Of a stretch of 64,000 nucleotides of DNA, positions 35,662-44,967 are shown piece after piece. This DNA is from Bacteroidota bacterium (lineage in GTDB: Bacteria; Bacteroidota; Bacteroidia; Flavobacteriales; Weeksellaceae): positions 1 to 64,000 of the forward strand of contig JAEWIR010000037.1 of assembly GCA_023386965.1 (NCBI GenBank), read 5' to 3'. Position numbers and translations under genes: made by a program. The notes beneath the pieces were generated by a model, which was not told the origin of the DNA, ran no database searches, and saw nothing but the letters and a program-made list of their open reading frames with translations. Every line of letters starts with the position of its first letter. Position 1 is the first letter of the stretch.

Positions 35662-35686
35662 AAAAAACCACCGGCTGTCCGGTGGC
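35662..35686 (-). terminator. rho-independent terminator of ychF
   Basis: On the minus strand CCACCGG-ACAG-CCGGTGG is followed by six T, 25 bases after the ychF stop. Confidence 0.85.
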
Positions 35687-35710
35687 TTCTATTATTTTGG
35701 CGCAAATTAA

Positions 35711-36802
35711 TTATACGTTAAATCGGAAGTGCATGATATCGCCGTCCTGAACGATGTATTCCTTACCTTCAACGCCCATTTTACCGGCCTCCTTTACTTT
35801 AGCTTCGGAACCATAGGTTACATAGTCGTTGTATTTAATGACTTCGGCACGGATGAATCCTTTTTCAAAATCGGTATGGATGACGCCGGCAGCCTGAGGT
35901 GCGGTCCACCCTTTACCAATGGTCCAGGCACGGACTTCCTTCACACCGGCAGTGAAATAAGTTTGAAGCTTCAGCAGGTCGTACGCCTTTCGGATCAGTT
36001 TGTTCACGCCTGGCTCGTCCAGACCAATCTCGTCCAGGAACATTTTTCTTTCCTCAAATGTTTCCAGTTCATTGATGTCGGCTTCAATCTGCGCCGCAAG
36101 AACCACCACTTCCGCATTTTCGCGTTTGGCCATCTCTTCAATTTTGGCAATCCATTCGTTACCGTTCTTAATTGAATTTTCATCTACATTACACACATAG
36201 AGCACTGGCTTATTGGTAAGAAGCTGCACTTCATCTATAATGGCTTTTGTATGGTCATTGGTTTCAAATTCACGGGCATTGCGTCCGTCTTCCAGGAACT
36301 TTTGCAGGTTCTGCAGGGTTTCGTAGTTCAGGATATCCTCTTTCTTGCCGGATTTGATGAACTTCTTGGCTTTCTCTACCGCCTTGGTCACCGTTTCAAT
36401 ATCTTTCAGCTGAAGTTCGATATCAATGATCTCCTTATCACGCATAGGATCCACGGAACCCTCCACGTGAATGATGTTGCCGTTTTCAAAACATCTTAAA
36501 ACATGGATAATGGCTTCACATTCGCGGATGTTGGCCAGGAACTGGTTGCCCAAACCTTCCCCTTTGCTGGCCCCCTTTACAAGACCGGCGATATCCACGA
36601 TTTCCACCACCGCCGGCAGAACACGCTCCGGATTTACTAACTTTTCCAGCTCAAAAAGCCTTTCATCCGGCACAGAAACGGTTCCCAGATTGGGTTCGAT
36701 GGTGCAGAAAGGATAGTTGGCAGATTGTGCTTTGGCGTTGCTTAAGCAGTTAAAAAGAGTTGACTTACCTACGTTTGGAAGTCCTACGATACCACATTTC
36801 AT
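35711..36802 (-). CDS. ychF: redox-regulated ATPase YchF
   Basis: 363 residues, the usual length of this Obg-family P-loop protein that binds ATP rather than GTP. The P-loop GLPNVGKST is at 7-15, a DIAGLVKGASKGEGLGNQFL switch II segment follows, and a C-terminal TGS domain ends RFNV. Cytoplasmic and ribosome-associated; linked to oxidative-stress control in other bacteria. Single gene with its own -7 box and terminator. Confidence 0.95.
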   Translation of the reverse strand: MKCGIVGLPNVGKSTLFNCLSNAKAQSANYPFCTIEPNLGTVSVPDERLFELEKLVNPERVLPAVVEIVDIAGLVKGASKGEGLGNQFLANIRECEAIIHVLRCFENGNIIHVEGSVDPMRDKEIIDIELQLKDIETVTKAVEKAKKFIKSGKKEDILNYETLQNLQKFLEDGRNAREFETNDHTKAIIDEVQLLTNKPVLYVCNVDENSIKNGNEWIAKIEEMAKRENAEVVVLAAQIEADINELETFEERKMFLDEIGLDEPGVNKLIRKAYDLLKLQTYFTAGVKEVRAWTIGKGWTAPQAAGVIHTDFEKGFIRAEVIKYNDYVTYGSEAKVKEAGKMGVEGKEYIVQDGDIMHFRFNV

Positions 36803-36866
36803 AAAAAAGGAATTTGAAAATCCGGCCTAACCGGAATTCCGGATTGAACCATAAAATTAATGTGCG

Positions 36867-36874
36867 CAAAGATA
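36867..36874 (-). promoter_or_regulatory. -7 box of ychF
   Basis: On the minus strand TATCTTTG matches TAnnTTTG, 64 bases upstream of the ychF ATG. No TTG stands at the -33 spacing. Confidence 0.5.
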
Positions 36875-36928
36875 GGGATATATTGTGAATTGAAATTGGC
36901 AATGACGCCCAATTAACGTTCTGTAAAA

Positions 36929-36953
36929 CAAAAAGCCCGGCAAAAGCCGGACT
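36929..36953 (-). terminator. rho-independent terminator of the RRM gene
   Basis: On the minus strand AGTCCGGC-TTTT-GCCGGGCT is followed by TTTTG, just after the RRM gene. Confidence 0.85.
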
Positions 36954-36974
36954 CTATTTCAATAGCGGGTTATA

Positions 36975-37331
36975 TTACCACTCTCTTCTTCTGTCGTTAT
37001 CGCCACCTCTGTTATAACCTCCGCCGCTGTTGCCGCCTCTGTTATAACCTCCGCCGCTGTTACCGCCGCCAAAACCTCTTGGTCTGTCCTCTTTTGGACG
37101 GGCTTCGGATACATTAAGTACTTTTTGCTTGAATTCCTTTTGATTAAGTTCCTCGATTGCTTTCAATGCCTCCTCGTTGTTTGGCATTTCTACGAAACCA
37201 AAGCCTCTGCTTCTTCCGGTTTCTCTGTCTGAAATCACTTTTGCAGAATCTACGTCTCCATAATTTTCGAATAACGCCTGCAACTCGGACTCAACTACTG
37301 AATAGTTAAGATTTGAAATAAAAATGTTCAT
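36975..37331 (-). CDS. RRM-type RNA-binding protein with Gly/Arg-rich tail
   Basis: 118 residues. One RNA-recognition motif (residues 1-78) has RNP2 NIFISNL and RNP1 RGFGFVEM, both with the aromatic residues that stack on RNA. The tail (about 85-118) is a tandem repeat of GGGYNRGGNS ending RRREW, an RGG-like disordered region. Such proteins act as cold-induced RNA chaperones in Bacteroidota and cyanobacteria. The AT-rich leader of about 160 bases is long and may be regulatory. Single gene with a strong terminator. Confidence 0.9.
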   Translation of the reverse strand: MNIFISNLNYSVVESELQALFENYGDVDSAKVISDRETGRSRGFGFVEMPNNEEALKAIEELNQKEFKQKVLNVSEARPKEDRPRGFGGGNSGGGYNRGGNSGGGYNRGGDNDRRREW

Positions 37332-37491
37332 AATAAATAAATAAAAATTGTTGATTAATTAAGCGGAAATCAACTAATGAACAAAGGAACCTTGATTGAA
37401 TTTCTCTTTAAATAATTAGCTGCAAGATACAATAATAATTTATTTATCAAAATAAAATTATAATTATTGAAAATTTTGTCCCACAAGCACT

Positions 37492-38409
37492 TTAACCAAT
37501 TTTTATCGGCTCCAGTGCTTTTGGCAGGTAAGATTCGGAAAACACAGCCCGCGCCTCGTCTGTAAATACACTCAGGTCTCCATACCTGTTGGAGAAATGA
37601 CCCAAAATAAGTTTTCCAACATTGGCTTTCCTGGCGATGCGTGCCGCCTCCAGCGCGGTGGAATGTCCGGTAGAATCCGCCATTTCCTTCAGATCATGCA
37701 GAAAAGTAGACTCGTGATAAAGTACATCTACCCCTTCGATAATTGGCACAATGCTTTCCAGATAACGTGTATCGCTGCAAAAAGCATAGCTTACCGATTT
37801 GCTGGGCTCAAGGGTCAGCTTTTCATTCTTCAGAACATAACCGTCGCTTAGTGTGAAATCTTTTCCGAGTTTTAGATTGTGATAGTCGCAGATTTCAATT
37901 TCCGCATATTTGGAGATCTCGGCCGTATTGAGGTGCCTTTCCTTCGGTTTTTCACGGAAAAGGTAACCATTGCAGTAAATCCGATGGTCCAGCGGTATGG
38001 TGAAGACTTCTACGCGGTTGTCCTCATAGATCTTTTCAGAATTCCTGCTCTGCAATTCATGATAGATAAGCTCGAAGCCGCGGTGTGTTTGCGTAATGCG
38101 GAATATGGTTTCAAGCATCTCCTTTATTCCTTTCGGCCCGTAAATGTGCATGGGTGTTTCCCGCCCCAGCAGCCGAAAAGAGGAAATAAGTCCCGGCAAC
38201 CCGAAGAAATGGTCGCCATGCAGGTGGGAGATAAATATATGGTTGATTTTGGAAAAACGTGCTTTCGCTTTGCGAAGCTGCACCTGAGTACCCTCGCCGC
38301 AGTCTATAAGGAAATGCCGCTCCTCCATCTCCAGGAACTGCGCGGTAGGTGATGAATTAACTGTAGGGATGGCTGAATTGTATCCCAGAATGGTTAGACA
38401 GGTGCTCAA
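37492..38409 (-). CDS. rnz: ribonuclease Z
   Basis: 305 residues of the metallo-beta-lactamase fold. It cleaves the 3' trailer from tRNA precursors. The zinc motif HLHGDHFFGLPG (HxHxDH) is followed by later ligands in YHESTFLHD and GHFSNRYGD, and GSNP-like LGYNSAIPT opens the protein. Cytoplasmic. The rdgB gene lies 68 bases upstream on the same strand. Confidence 0.94.
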   Translation of the reverse strand: MSTCLTILGYNSAIPTVNSSPTAQFLEMEERHFLIDCGEGTQVQLRKAKARFSKINHIFISHLHGDHFFGLPGLISSFRLLGRETPMHIYGPKGIKEMLETIFRITQTHRGFELIYHELQSRNSEKIYEDNRVEVFTIPLDHRIYCNGYLFREKPKERHLNTAEISKYAEIEICDYHNLKLGKDFTLSDGYVLKNEKLTLEPSKSVSYAFCSDTRYLESIVPIIEGVDVLYHESTFLHDLKEMADSTGHSTALEAARIARKANVGKLILGHFSNRYGDLSVFTDEARAVFSESYLPKALEPIKIG

Positions 38410-38477
38410 GGTCGATTTATTTTAACGCGTAAATATAGGAAAGATTATGCCGTAAGGTTCAACTGGAATTGCGGAAA

Positions 38478-39047
38478 CTACTGCTCCATATCGGCCAGAA
38501 AAGCATCCAGAGCCTGCTTGCGGTGACTGATCCGGTTCTTGTGTTCGGGTTCCATCTCGGCGAAGGTCAGTTCGTAGCCTTCCGGAACAAAAACAGGATC
38601 ATAGCCAAAGCCCTGTTTTCCTTTATTTTCTGTGAGCAGATTTCCATAGGCACGTCCCTCATAATATTTCGGACCTTCGCTGCTGTAATAGCAAAGGACT
38701 GTCACAAAATAGGCGCTGCGGTTCGTATTATTCCCCAGCTCTTCCAAAACTTTCGCAATATTCTTCGGGAAGTCATGGTTGGACGCATAGCGTGCTGAAT
38801 AGATGCCGGGCCTGCCATCCAGTGCATCCACTACCAAACCGGAGTCGTCGCCCAGGCTGGGGATCCCCGTTTTATCAAAACAGTATTTTGCCTTGATCAG
38901 TGCGTTTTCGTGAAAGGTGTGGCCATCTTCAATGATTTCATCATGAAGATTGTAATCCGTAAGGCTTTTTACCTCAAAAAGTCCGTGCAGGATCTGCTGT
39001 ATTTCTTCTTTTTTATGTTGATTATGTGTAGCAACGAGTAATTCCAT
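38478..39047 (-). CDS. rdgB: non-canonical purine NTP pyrophosphatase (RdgB/HAM1)
   Basis: 189 residues. Hydrolyses dITP, dITP-like and XTP nucleotides to keep them out of DNA. Family motifs: the start LLVATHNQHKKEEI, SLGDDSGLVVDALDGRPGIYSARYA, and GFGYDPVFVPEGYELTFAEM followed by ISHRKQAL. Cytoplasmic. It follows the CPBP gene with one base between them, so the two form an operon. Confidence 0.95.
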   Translation of the reverse strand: MELLVATHNQHKKEEIQQILHGLFEVKSLTDYNLHDEIIEDGHTFHENALIKAKYCFDKTGIPSLGDDSGLVVDALDGRPGIYSARYASNHDFPKNIAKVLEELGNNTNRSAYFVTVLCYYSSEGPKYYEGRAYGNLLTENKGKQGFGYDPVFVPEGYELTFAEMEPEHKNRISHRKQALDAFLADMEQ

Positions 39048-39048
39048 A

Positions 39049-39891
39049 TTAAGTATTTAACTGGTTTGAAGATGTATATTTTTTTGTGAAAAGAAAGTAA
39101 AACAGGACAAACAGTACTATTCCTACCGCCAGCAGAAGATATTCTGACACGGCAAAAGCTTCGGAGAAACTTTCGGTGTCGCTGTTAGTGAGCAGCAGCA
39201 CGGAGAGCAGATTGTTAAAAGCATGCAGGAGTATGGGCATCAGCAGAGACTTTGTGCGGTGATACACCAGCCCAAGCACATAACCGAGCAGCACGGCCCC
39301 TACAAACTGCCAAGGATTGGCATGAACAGTTCCAAATACCACAGCGGATATCCATATAGCCGTCAGCGGTTTCATTCCTTTATTGATCAGACCTTTCTGA
39401 ATGATTCCCCGAAAGACTACTTCTTCAAAAATGGGCGCCATAATCACAGCCAGCACGACAAGAGTGGCAGTATTTTGTGTCATCTGCTCCATTAATATTG
39501 AAAAAGCTTCGTACATGGGTCCAAAAAAGGGCCCTGTAACCGGTAACTGCCCACTTAAGAATTCTGCGATCAGCATCATACCGAACATTAAGGGAAAGAT
39601 CAGTATGTAGGTACTGAAACTCAGAGGGTTCAGGTTGAACCTCAGCGGCTGACCGGTTCCAGCACGGCATTCAAAATAATCATAAGCCCAAATGGCACCG
39701 AGCCACAGCACAGCATTGGAAATCAGTAGATACAGATCATTCTTCCGAATATCAAACCCAAGGACGGTTTCTGCCAGAAAAACGCCCAAACTGAGGAGAG
39801 TCACGGGAAGCATAGCTCCCAGGAGGAGCACCACGGAACCGCGCCAGCCAAATTTATAATACGGTAAGGATTTACGGGTACGTTCAGGCAT
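39049..39891 (-). CDS. CPBP-family intramembrane glutamic endopeptidase
   Basis: About 280 residues from the ATG at 39891 (MPERTRKSLPYYKFG); the ATG at 39954 would add 21 residues overlapping the opposite gene's leader. Seven to eight membrane helices. The CPBP (Abi, Rce1-like) motifs are all present: EEVVFRGIIQ, FGTVHANPW and HAFNNLLSV. These supply the catalytic Glu and metal or water ligands. The substrate is unknown. It is first in a unit with rdgB. Confidence 0.87.
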   Translation of the reverse strand: MPERTRKSLPYYKFGWRGSVVLLLGAMLPVTLLSLGVFLAETVLGFDIRKNDLYLLISNAVLWLGAIWAYDYFECRAGTGQPLRFNLNPLSFSTYILIFPLMFGMMLIAEFLSGQLPVTGPFFGPMYEAFSILMEQMTQNTATLVVLAVIMAPIFEEVVFRGIIQKGLINKGMKPLTAIWISAVVFGTVHANPWQFVGAVLLGYVLGLVYHRTKSLLMPILLHAFNNLLSVLLLTNSDTESFSEAFAVSEYLLLAVGIVLFVLFYFLFTKKYTSSNQLNT

Positions 39892-40015
39892 GTGAAAGCA
39901 TTTTCGGCAAATATAAGATTTTGCCTTGAAGACCTCACCCCGAATTGTGGACACGCAGGCTTACAACTTTCACATGTCATTAAAAATCACGATTTTTGCA
40001 GGCACAATTTTCTAT

Positions 40016-41614
40016 ATGTCAGATTTAATCAAAGAAATACAAAAACGGAAAACCTTCGGTATCATTTCCCACCCGGATGCCGGTAAAACTACGCTGACCG
40101 AAAAACTCCTCCTTTTTGGTGGAGCTATTCAGGAAGCGGGAGCCGTAAAATCAAATAAAATTAAGAAAGGGGCTACTTCCGACTTTATGGAAATTGAAAG
40201 ACAGAGGGGAATCTCTGTAGCCACCTCGGTTCTGGCCTTTAACTACCGCGATCATAAAATCAACATTCTGGATACGCCCGGTCACAAGGATTTTGCGGAA
40301 GATACCTACCGAACCCTCACCGCAGTAGACTCTGTAATTGTAGTGATAGATGTCGCAAAAGGTGTGGAAGAGCAGACTGAAAAGCTGGTGCAGGTTTGCC
40401 GTATGCGGAATATCCCCATGTTGGTTTTCATTAACAAACTGGACCGCGAAGGTAAGGATGCTTTCGATCTTTTGGATGAAGTGGAACAGAAACTGGGACT
40501 CACCGTGGTGCCGCTTTCCTTACCAATCGGTATGGGATCAGATTTTCAGGGCATTTACAATATCTGGGAAAACAATATCCAGCTCTTCCTGGAAGAAAAG
40601 AAACAGCGTGTAGGCGATACGGTAAAATTTGATGATATCTCTGACCCACAAATTGACGATGTCATTGGAGCAAAAGCCGCCACCACCTTACGAGAGGAAC
40701 TGGAACTGGTACAGTCTGTATATCCGGAATTTAACCGCGAAGATTACCTGAACGGCGATTTGCAGCCGGTATTCTTCGGATCGGCACTGAATAATTTCGG
40801 GGTTCGTGAACTTTTGGATGCCTTTATCGATATTGCACCCATGCCGCAACCTAAGGAAAGTGAAACCCGGGTGGTAAAACCGGAAGAAAAGGATTTCACA
40901 GGTTTCGTATTTAAAATTCACGCGAACATGGATCCCAAGCACCGCGACCGTCTGGCTTTTGTAAAGATCGTGTCCGGTACCTTCAAACGCAATGAAAATT
41001 ACTTACTGGTTAGGGAAAACAAAAAAATGAAATTTTCTTCGCCAAACGCCTTCTTCGCCGATAAAAAAGAGGTAGTGGACGAAAGTTTCCCTGGCGACAT
41101 TGTTGGTCTGCATGATACGGGTAATTTCCGTATTGGCGATACCCTTACTAGCGGAGAAAAAATAAGCTTTAAAGGAGTGCCGAGTTTTTCGCCGGAACAT
41201 TTCCGTTACATCAACAACAACGATCCGCTTAAAGCCAAACAACTGGCGAAAGGTATTGACCAGCTTATGGACGAGGGTGTTGCGCAGCTTTTCACCATGG
41301 ACATGAACGGCCGTAAGATTATAGGAACCGTAGGTGCGCTTCAGTACGAAGTGATCCAATACCGACTGGAACATGAATACGGTGCAAAGTGCACTTATGA
41401 ACCGCTTTCTATTCACAAAGCGTGTTGGGTAGAAGCCGATGAAAAATCTGAAGAATTCAAAGAGTTCGCGAGGCTGAAGCAGCGTTTCCTGGCCCGCGAT
41501 AAGTATGATCAATTGGTTTTCCTGGCAGATTCGTCATTCACCATCCACATGACACAGGAAAAATTCCCGAATGTAAAACTGCATTTCGTAAGTGAATTCA
41601 GGAATCAGGATTAA
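40016..41614 (+). CDS. prfC: peptide chain release factor 3
   Basis: 532 residues from the ATG at 40016 (MSDLIKEIQKRKTFG); upstream in-frame ATGs at 39926 and 39974 are rejected because alignable sequence begins here. The GTPase domain has SHPDAGKTTLTEK (P-loop), ERQRGISVATSV (switch I), DTPGHKDFAEDT (switch II) and NKLDRE. It recycles RF1/RF2 from the ribosome after termination. Single gene. Confidence 0.96.
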   Translation: MSDLIKEIQKRKTFGIISHPDAGKTTLTEKLLLFGGAIQEAGAVKSNKIKKGATSDFMEIERQRGISVATSVLAFNYRDHKINILDTPGHKDFAEDTYRTLTAVDSVIVVIDVAKGVEEQTEKLVQVCRMRNIPMLVFINKLDREGKDAFDLLDEVEQKLGLTVVPLSLPIGMGSDFQGIYNIWENNIQLFLEEKKQRVGDTVKFDDISDPQIDDVIGAKAATTLREELELVQSVYPEFNREDYLNGDLQPVFFGSALNNFGVRELLDAFIDIAPMPQPKESETRVVKPEEKDFTGFVFKIHANMDPKHRDRLAFVKIVSGTFKRNENYLLVRENKKMKFSSPNAFFADKKEVVDESFPGDIVGLHDTGNFRIGDTLTSGEKISFKGVPSFSPEHFRYINNNDPLKAKQLAKGIDQLMDEGVAQLFTMDMNGRKIIGTVGALQYEVIQYRLEHEYGAKCTYEPLSIHKACWVEADEKSEEFKEFARLKQRFLARDKYDQLVFLADSSFTIHMTQEKFPNVKLHFVSEFRNQD

Positions 41615-41630
41615 AAAATATCCCCAAAAA

Positions 41631-41670
41631 AACAGGCGGCCCCTTTTACCGGAGCCGCCTGTTTAATTTT
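41631..41670. terminator. bidirectional terminator
   Basis: AACAGGCGGC (41631-41640) and GCCGCCTGTT (41654-41663) form a perfect 10-bp stem with A- and T-rich flanks, between the convergent prfC and yceI-like genes. Confidence 0.88.
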
Positions 41671-41680
41671 ATAGAAATGC

Positions 41681-42247
41681 TTATTTTGCTGTAAAGTTGA
41701 TCTGCAGGTCAATATCATCCTTTATCACCACATCCTTCATGGAGGACTGGTAAGCAATGTCCCACTTCTGTCTGTCTATGGCAAATTTGTCTGAAGTTAA
41801 AGTCAGCACACCTTTATTCAAAGCGATTTTTGCGGGAAAGGACACTTCATTGGTCTTCCCTTTTGCATTCAGAGTACCTGAAACCAAATGTGGGAAAGCC
41901 GCGTTGCCAGACTTCTTCACACTGCTGATCTTAAATACCGCGGTTGGATATTTATCCGTTTCGAAAAAATCCCCGTTCTTAAGGTGGCCGTTAAGTTTCT
42001 GCTGAGTAGTTCCGGTAACATCAGTTGCATTGATGGAGTTCATATCCAGCACAAAGGTTCCGCCGGAAATGGTATTGTTCTTCATCTGCACATGACCTTC
42101 TTTCACTTTCAGGTTGCCGTTGTGTGAAGACGACTCGGTTTTAGCCACTTTATAGCCCCACCAGTTAATATCGGAGGTCACGACTTTTTTGGTTTGTGCA
42201 GTAACTGCTGCAGACAGCATTACGAATGCAAGTGCCAGTTTTTTCAT
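41681..42247 (-). CDS. YceI-family periplasmic protein
   Basis: 188 residues with a signal peptide (about 1-17, ending AVTA). The YceI lipocalin-like domain shows DINWWGYKVAKTE at the start, LNGHLKNGDFFETDKYPTAVF in the middle and LTSDKFAIDRQKWDI towards the end. These proteins bind isoprenoid or other lipidic molecules; the ligand here is unknown. Single gene with its own -7 box. Confidence 0.92.
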   Translation of the reverse strand: MKKLALAFVMLSAAVTAQTKKVVTSDINWWGYKVAKTESSSHNGNLKVKEGHVQMKNNTISGGTFVLDMNSINATDVTGTTQQKLNGHLKNGDFFETDKYPTAVFKISSVKKSGNAAFPHLVSGTLNAKGKTNEVSFPAKIALNKGVLTLTSDKFAIDRQKWDIAYQSSMKDVVIKDDIDLQINFTAK

Positions 42248-42277
42248 TTTTCAGTATTAATTATTAAAATTATCCGG

Positions 42278-42285
42278 CAAAAATA
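42278..42285 (-). promoter_or_regulatory. -7 box of the YceI gene
   Basis: On the minus strand TATTTTTG matches TAnnTTTG, 30 bases upstream of the ATG. Confidence 0.45.
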
Positions 42286-42299
42286 AGGTTTCCGTTAGG

Positions 42300-42680
42300 A
42301 ATGGCAAAGTGGAGGGGATGAGGCATCAGGATTTTAGATATGAGACGTGAGCTATTAGATGTCAGATTTCAGATTTCAGATTTCAGATTTTGGAATTAAG
42401 AGCCAGGAGCCAGGAACCAAGATTTTAGATTTTGCTCAGTGCTCGCCGTCCTTCCTCTGTGCCCTCCGTGGTTAAATAACAGCTGAATGCTGAATGCTGA
42501 ATGCAGAATTCCAAGAACCAGGAACCAAGATTTTGGATTTTGCTCAGTGCTCTCCGTACACCCTCTGTGCTCTCCGTGGTTAAATAACAGCAGAATGCTG
42601 AATGCTGAATGCAGAATGCCAAGAGCTAAGAACCAGGAACCACGAATCACCACTCACCACACCCGCTCAACCGTCTCAAC
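42300..42680. repeat. intergenic repeat block, including a 108-bp tandem duplication
   Basis: Same word families as the 3.3-6.1 kb mosaic: CAGATTT-type heptamers (reverse strand of CTGAAAT) at 42360-42392, CCAGGAGCC/CCAGGAACC words, and CTGAATG heptamers (42484-42505 and 42593-42616). Two tandem units of 108 bases (about 42415-42522 and 42523-42630) each contain TGCTCAGTGCTC, a TCCGTGGTTAAATAACAGC segment and CTGAATG heptamers. No gene. Confidence 0.8.
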
Positions 42681-42689
42681 TGAAATAAA

Positions 42690-42697
42690 TACCTTTG
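42690..42697 (+). promoter_or_regulatory. -7 box of the DPP III gene
   Basis: TACCTTTG matches TAnnTTTG and lies 15 bases before the ATG at 42713, implying a very short leader. It sits immediately to the right of the repeat block. The -33 TTG is absent. Confidence 0.55.
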
Positions 42698-42712
42698 TTA
42701 AAATTATTCAAT

Positions 42713-44752
42713 ATGAACAGAACCAAAATTACGCTTCTCGCGCTGGCATCCCTGCTTATACTTTCGTGTACTCCACAGATGAATGTCACCGCGGAAAGTG
42801 CTCCACAGGAACAGGGCACGCCAAAGGGCCAGAACAGCATTGACCGTTTTGGGGACATTGAAGTTCTGCGGTACGACGTGCCGGGCTGGAATGACCTGAC
42901 TTTAAAGGAAAAGGAATATGTGTACTACCTAAGCCAGGCTGGATATGCAGGCCGGGATATCATCTGGGACCAAAACTATAAAAACAACCTGACCATCCGC
43001 CGGGCGCTGGAAAATATTTATCAGAATTATAAAGGTGATAAAACCACGCAGGACTGGCAGAATTTTGAGATTTACCTAAAACGCATCTGGTTTGCTAACG
43101 GTATTCACCACCACTACTCCAACGATAAGATGAAGCCGGCATTCTCCCGCGCCTATCTGGATCAGCTTTTAAAAGAAACCAACACGAAGCTGAATACAGC
43201 AGTAGCCGACATACTGTTTAACGACAAAGACAGCAAAAAAGTTAACCTTGATCTTAGTAAAGGACTTGTTGAGGGTTCAGCGGTTAATTTTTATGGCGAA
43301 GGCATCACCGCTGAAGAAGCAGAACGTTTCTATGAAAACATGAAAAGCCCGGATCCGAAACGTGCGCTTTCAACAGGGCTTAATTCAAAACTCGTTAAGG
43401 AAAACGGCAAGCTTAGAGAGAAAGTCTGGAAAAGCGGCGGCATGTACGGCTCAGCCATTGACCAGATTACACACTGGCTGGAGAAAGCCAAAGGCGCGGC
43501 CGAAAACCAAAAGCAGGCAAATGCGTTGGATCTGCTCATAAAATACTACAAAAGTGGCGACCTTAAAACCTGGGACGATTACAACGTAGCCTGGGTGGAT
43601 GCCACTGAGGGAAATATCGATTACATCAACGGGTTCATTGAAGTGTACAGCGATCCGCTGGGTCACAAAGGCACTTATGAAAGCGTGGTACAGATCAAGG
43701 ATTTTGATATGTCCAAAAAGATGGAGGTGCTTTCGAAGCAGGCGCAATGGTTTGAAGACAACTCGCCGCTAATGCCTCAACAAAAAAAGAAAAATGTGGT
43801 GGGCGTAAGCTATAAAACGGTCATTGTAGCTTCAGAATCCGGTGATGCTTCACCCAGCACACCGATTGGTGTAAACCTCCCGAATGCGGACTGGATACGC
43901 GCTGAACATGGTTCAAAATCCGTTTCACTGGGAAATATCATAGATGCTTATGACAAGGCATCTGGTTCCGGACGTCTTAAAGAATTTGTGAATGATGATG
44001 AAGAACTGCGCCTTGCACAGAAGTACGGCGAACTTTCCAGCAAACTGCACACCGCCCTGCACGAGGTGGTGGGTCATGCCTCTGGTCAGCTTAATCCGGG
44101 TGTCGGAACACCTAAGGAAACACTGAAAAGCTACGCTTCAACCATGGAAGAAGGCCGTGCTGACCTTGTAGGACTGTACTTCCTTTACAACCCTAAACTT
44201 CAGGAACTGGGACTGACCGATGACTGGAAAGGTGTGGGTAAAGCCTCATACGACAATTACATACGTAACGGACTCATGATGCAGCTTGTGCGTCTGGAAC
44301 CAGGCGCTGATATTGAAGAATCGCATATGCGTAACCGCCAATGGGTTAGCGCGTGGGTTTTTGAGAAAGGCCAAAAGGACAATGTGATTGAAAAAATTAC
44401 ACGCAACGGCAAGACCTATTTCAATATTACCGACTATGACAAACTGCACAGTCTTTTCGGCCAGTTGCTGCGCGAAACCCAGCGCATTAAATCTGAAGGT
44501 GATTACAATGCCGCGAGAAACCTTGTTGAAAACTACGGGGTGAAGGTGGATCAGGACATTCACAAGGAAGTGCTGGCGCGCAATGCCAGTTTTAAGGAAG
44601 CGCCCTACCGCGGATTTGTGAATCCTTATATTACGCCTGTTAACAATGCCTCCGGAAAGGTGACCGATTATATCTTGAAGTATCCTGAGACCTTTGCAGA
44701 GCAGATGCTGCGCTATTCTAAAGAGTACAGTTTCCTGCCGGATCAAAATTAA
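42713..44752 (+). CDS. dipeptidyl-peptidase III-like lipoprotein (M49)
   Basis: 679 residues from the ATG at 42713; the upstream ATG at 42695 lies on the -7 box. A lipoprotein signal peptide ends LLILSCTPQ, so the enzyme is membrane-anchored in the envelope, unlike the cytosolic eukaryotic enzyme. The M49 zinc site is complete: HEVVGH at 450-455 and EEGRAD at 479-484. It should remove dipeptides from peptide N-termini. Single gene followed by a terminator. Confidence 0.92.
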   Translation: MNRTKITLLALASLLILSCTPQMNVTAESAPQEQGTPKGQNSIDRFGDIEVLRYDVPGWNDLTLKEKEYVYYLSQAGYAGRDIIWDQNYKNNLTIRRALENIYQNYKGDKTTQDWQNFEIYLKRIWFANGIHHHYSNDKMKPAFSRAYLDQLLKETNTKLNTAVADILFNDKDSKKVNLDLSKGLVEGSAVNFYGEGITAEEAERFYENMKSPDPKRALSTGLNSKLVKENGKLREKVWKSGGMYGSAIDQITHWLEKAKGAAENQKQANALDLLIKYYKSGDLKTWDDYNVAWVDATEGNIDYINGFIEVYSDPLGHKGTYESVVQIKDFDMSKKMEVLSKQAQWFEDNSPLMPQQKKKNVVGVSYKTVIVASESGDASPSTPIGVNLPNADWIRAEHGSKSVSLGNIIDAYDKASGSGRLKEFVNDDEELRLAQKYGELSSKLHTALHEVVGHASGQLNPGVGTPKETLKSYASTMEEGRADLVGLYFLYNPKLQELGLTDDWKGVGKASYDNYIRNGLMMQLVRLEPGADIEESHMRNRQWVSAWVFEKGQKDNVIEKITRNGKTYFNITDYDKLHSLFGQLLRETQRIKSEGDYNAARNLVENYGVKVDQDIHKEVLARNASFKEAPYRGFVNPYITPVNNASGKVTDYILKYPETFAEQMLRYSKEYSFLPDQN

Positions 44753-44815
44753 ATTGAGCCTACCGACACAACTCTTTGAGTTGTGAAGTCAGGCCGCAGT
44801 TCACTGCCTAAAAGT

Positions 44816-44850
44816 AAACCGTTTCATCATCTGATGGAGCGGTTTTTCAT
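44816..44850 (+). terminator. probable terminator after the DPP III gene
   Basis: AAACCG (44816-44821) pairs with CGGTTT (44840-44845), CATC pairs with GATG inside, and TTTTC follows. Confidence 0.7.
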
Positions 44851-44967
44851 TCTTTGGAACTGAAGAAATGGCCTCGAAGATTTCCGTTTGATTAACCTAA
44901 GGGTACACAATTTGAACTTTGCCAAGAGGAGTTTAACCTCATTTCATGCTTACCTGAATTCCGGCAA

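Noticed and set aside
36975..37075. Repeat GGGYNRGGNS as a DNA-level repeat element
   Set aside because: It lies wholly in the coding tail of the RRM protein and keeps frame; it is a protein-level low-complexity tail.
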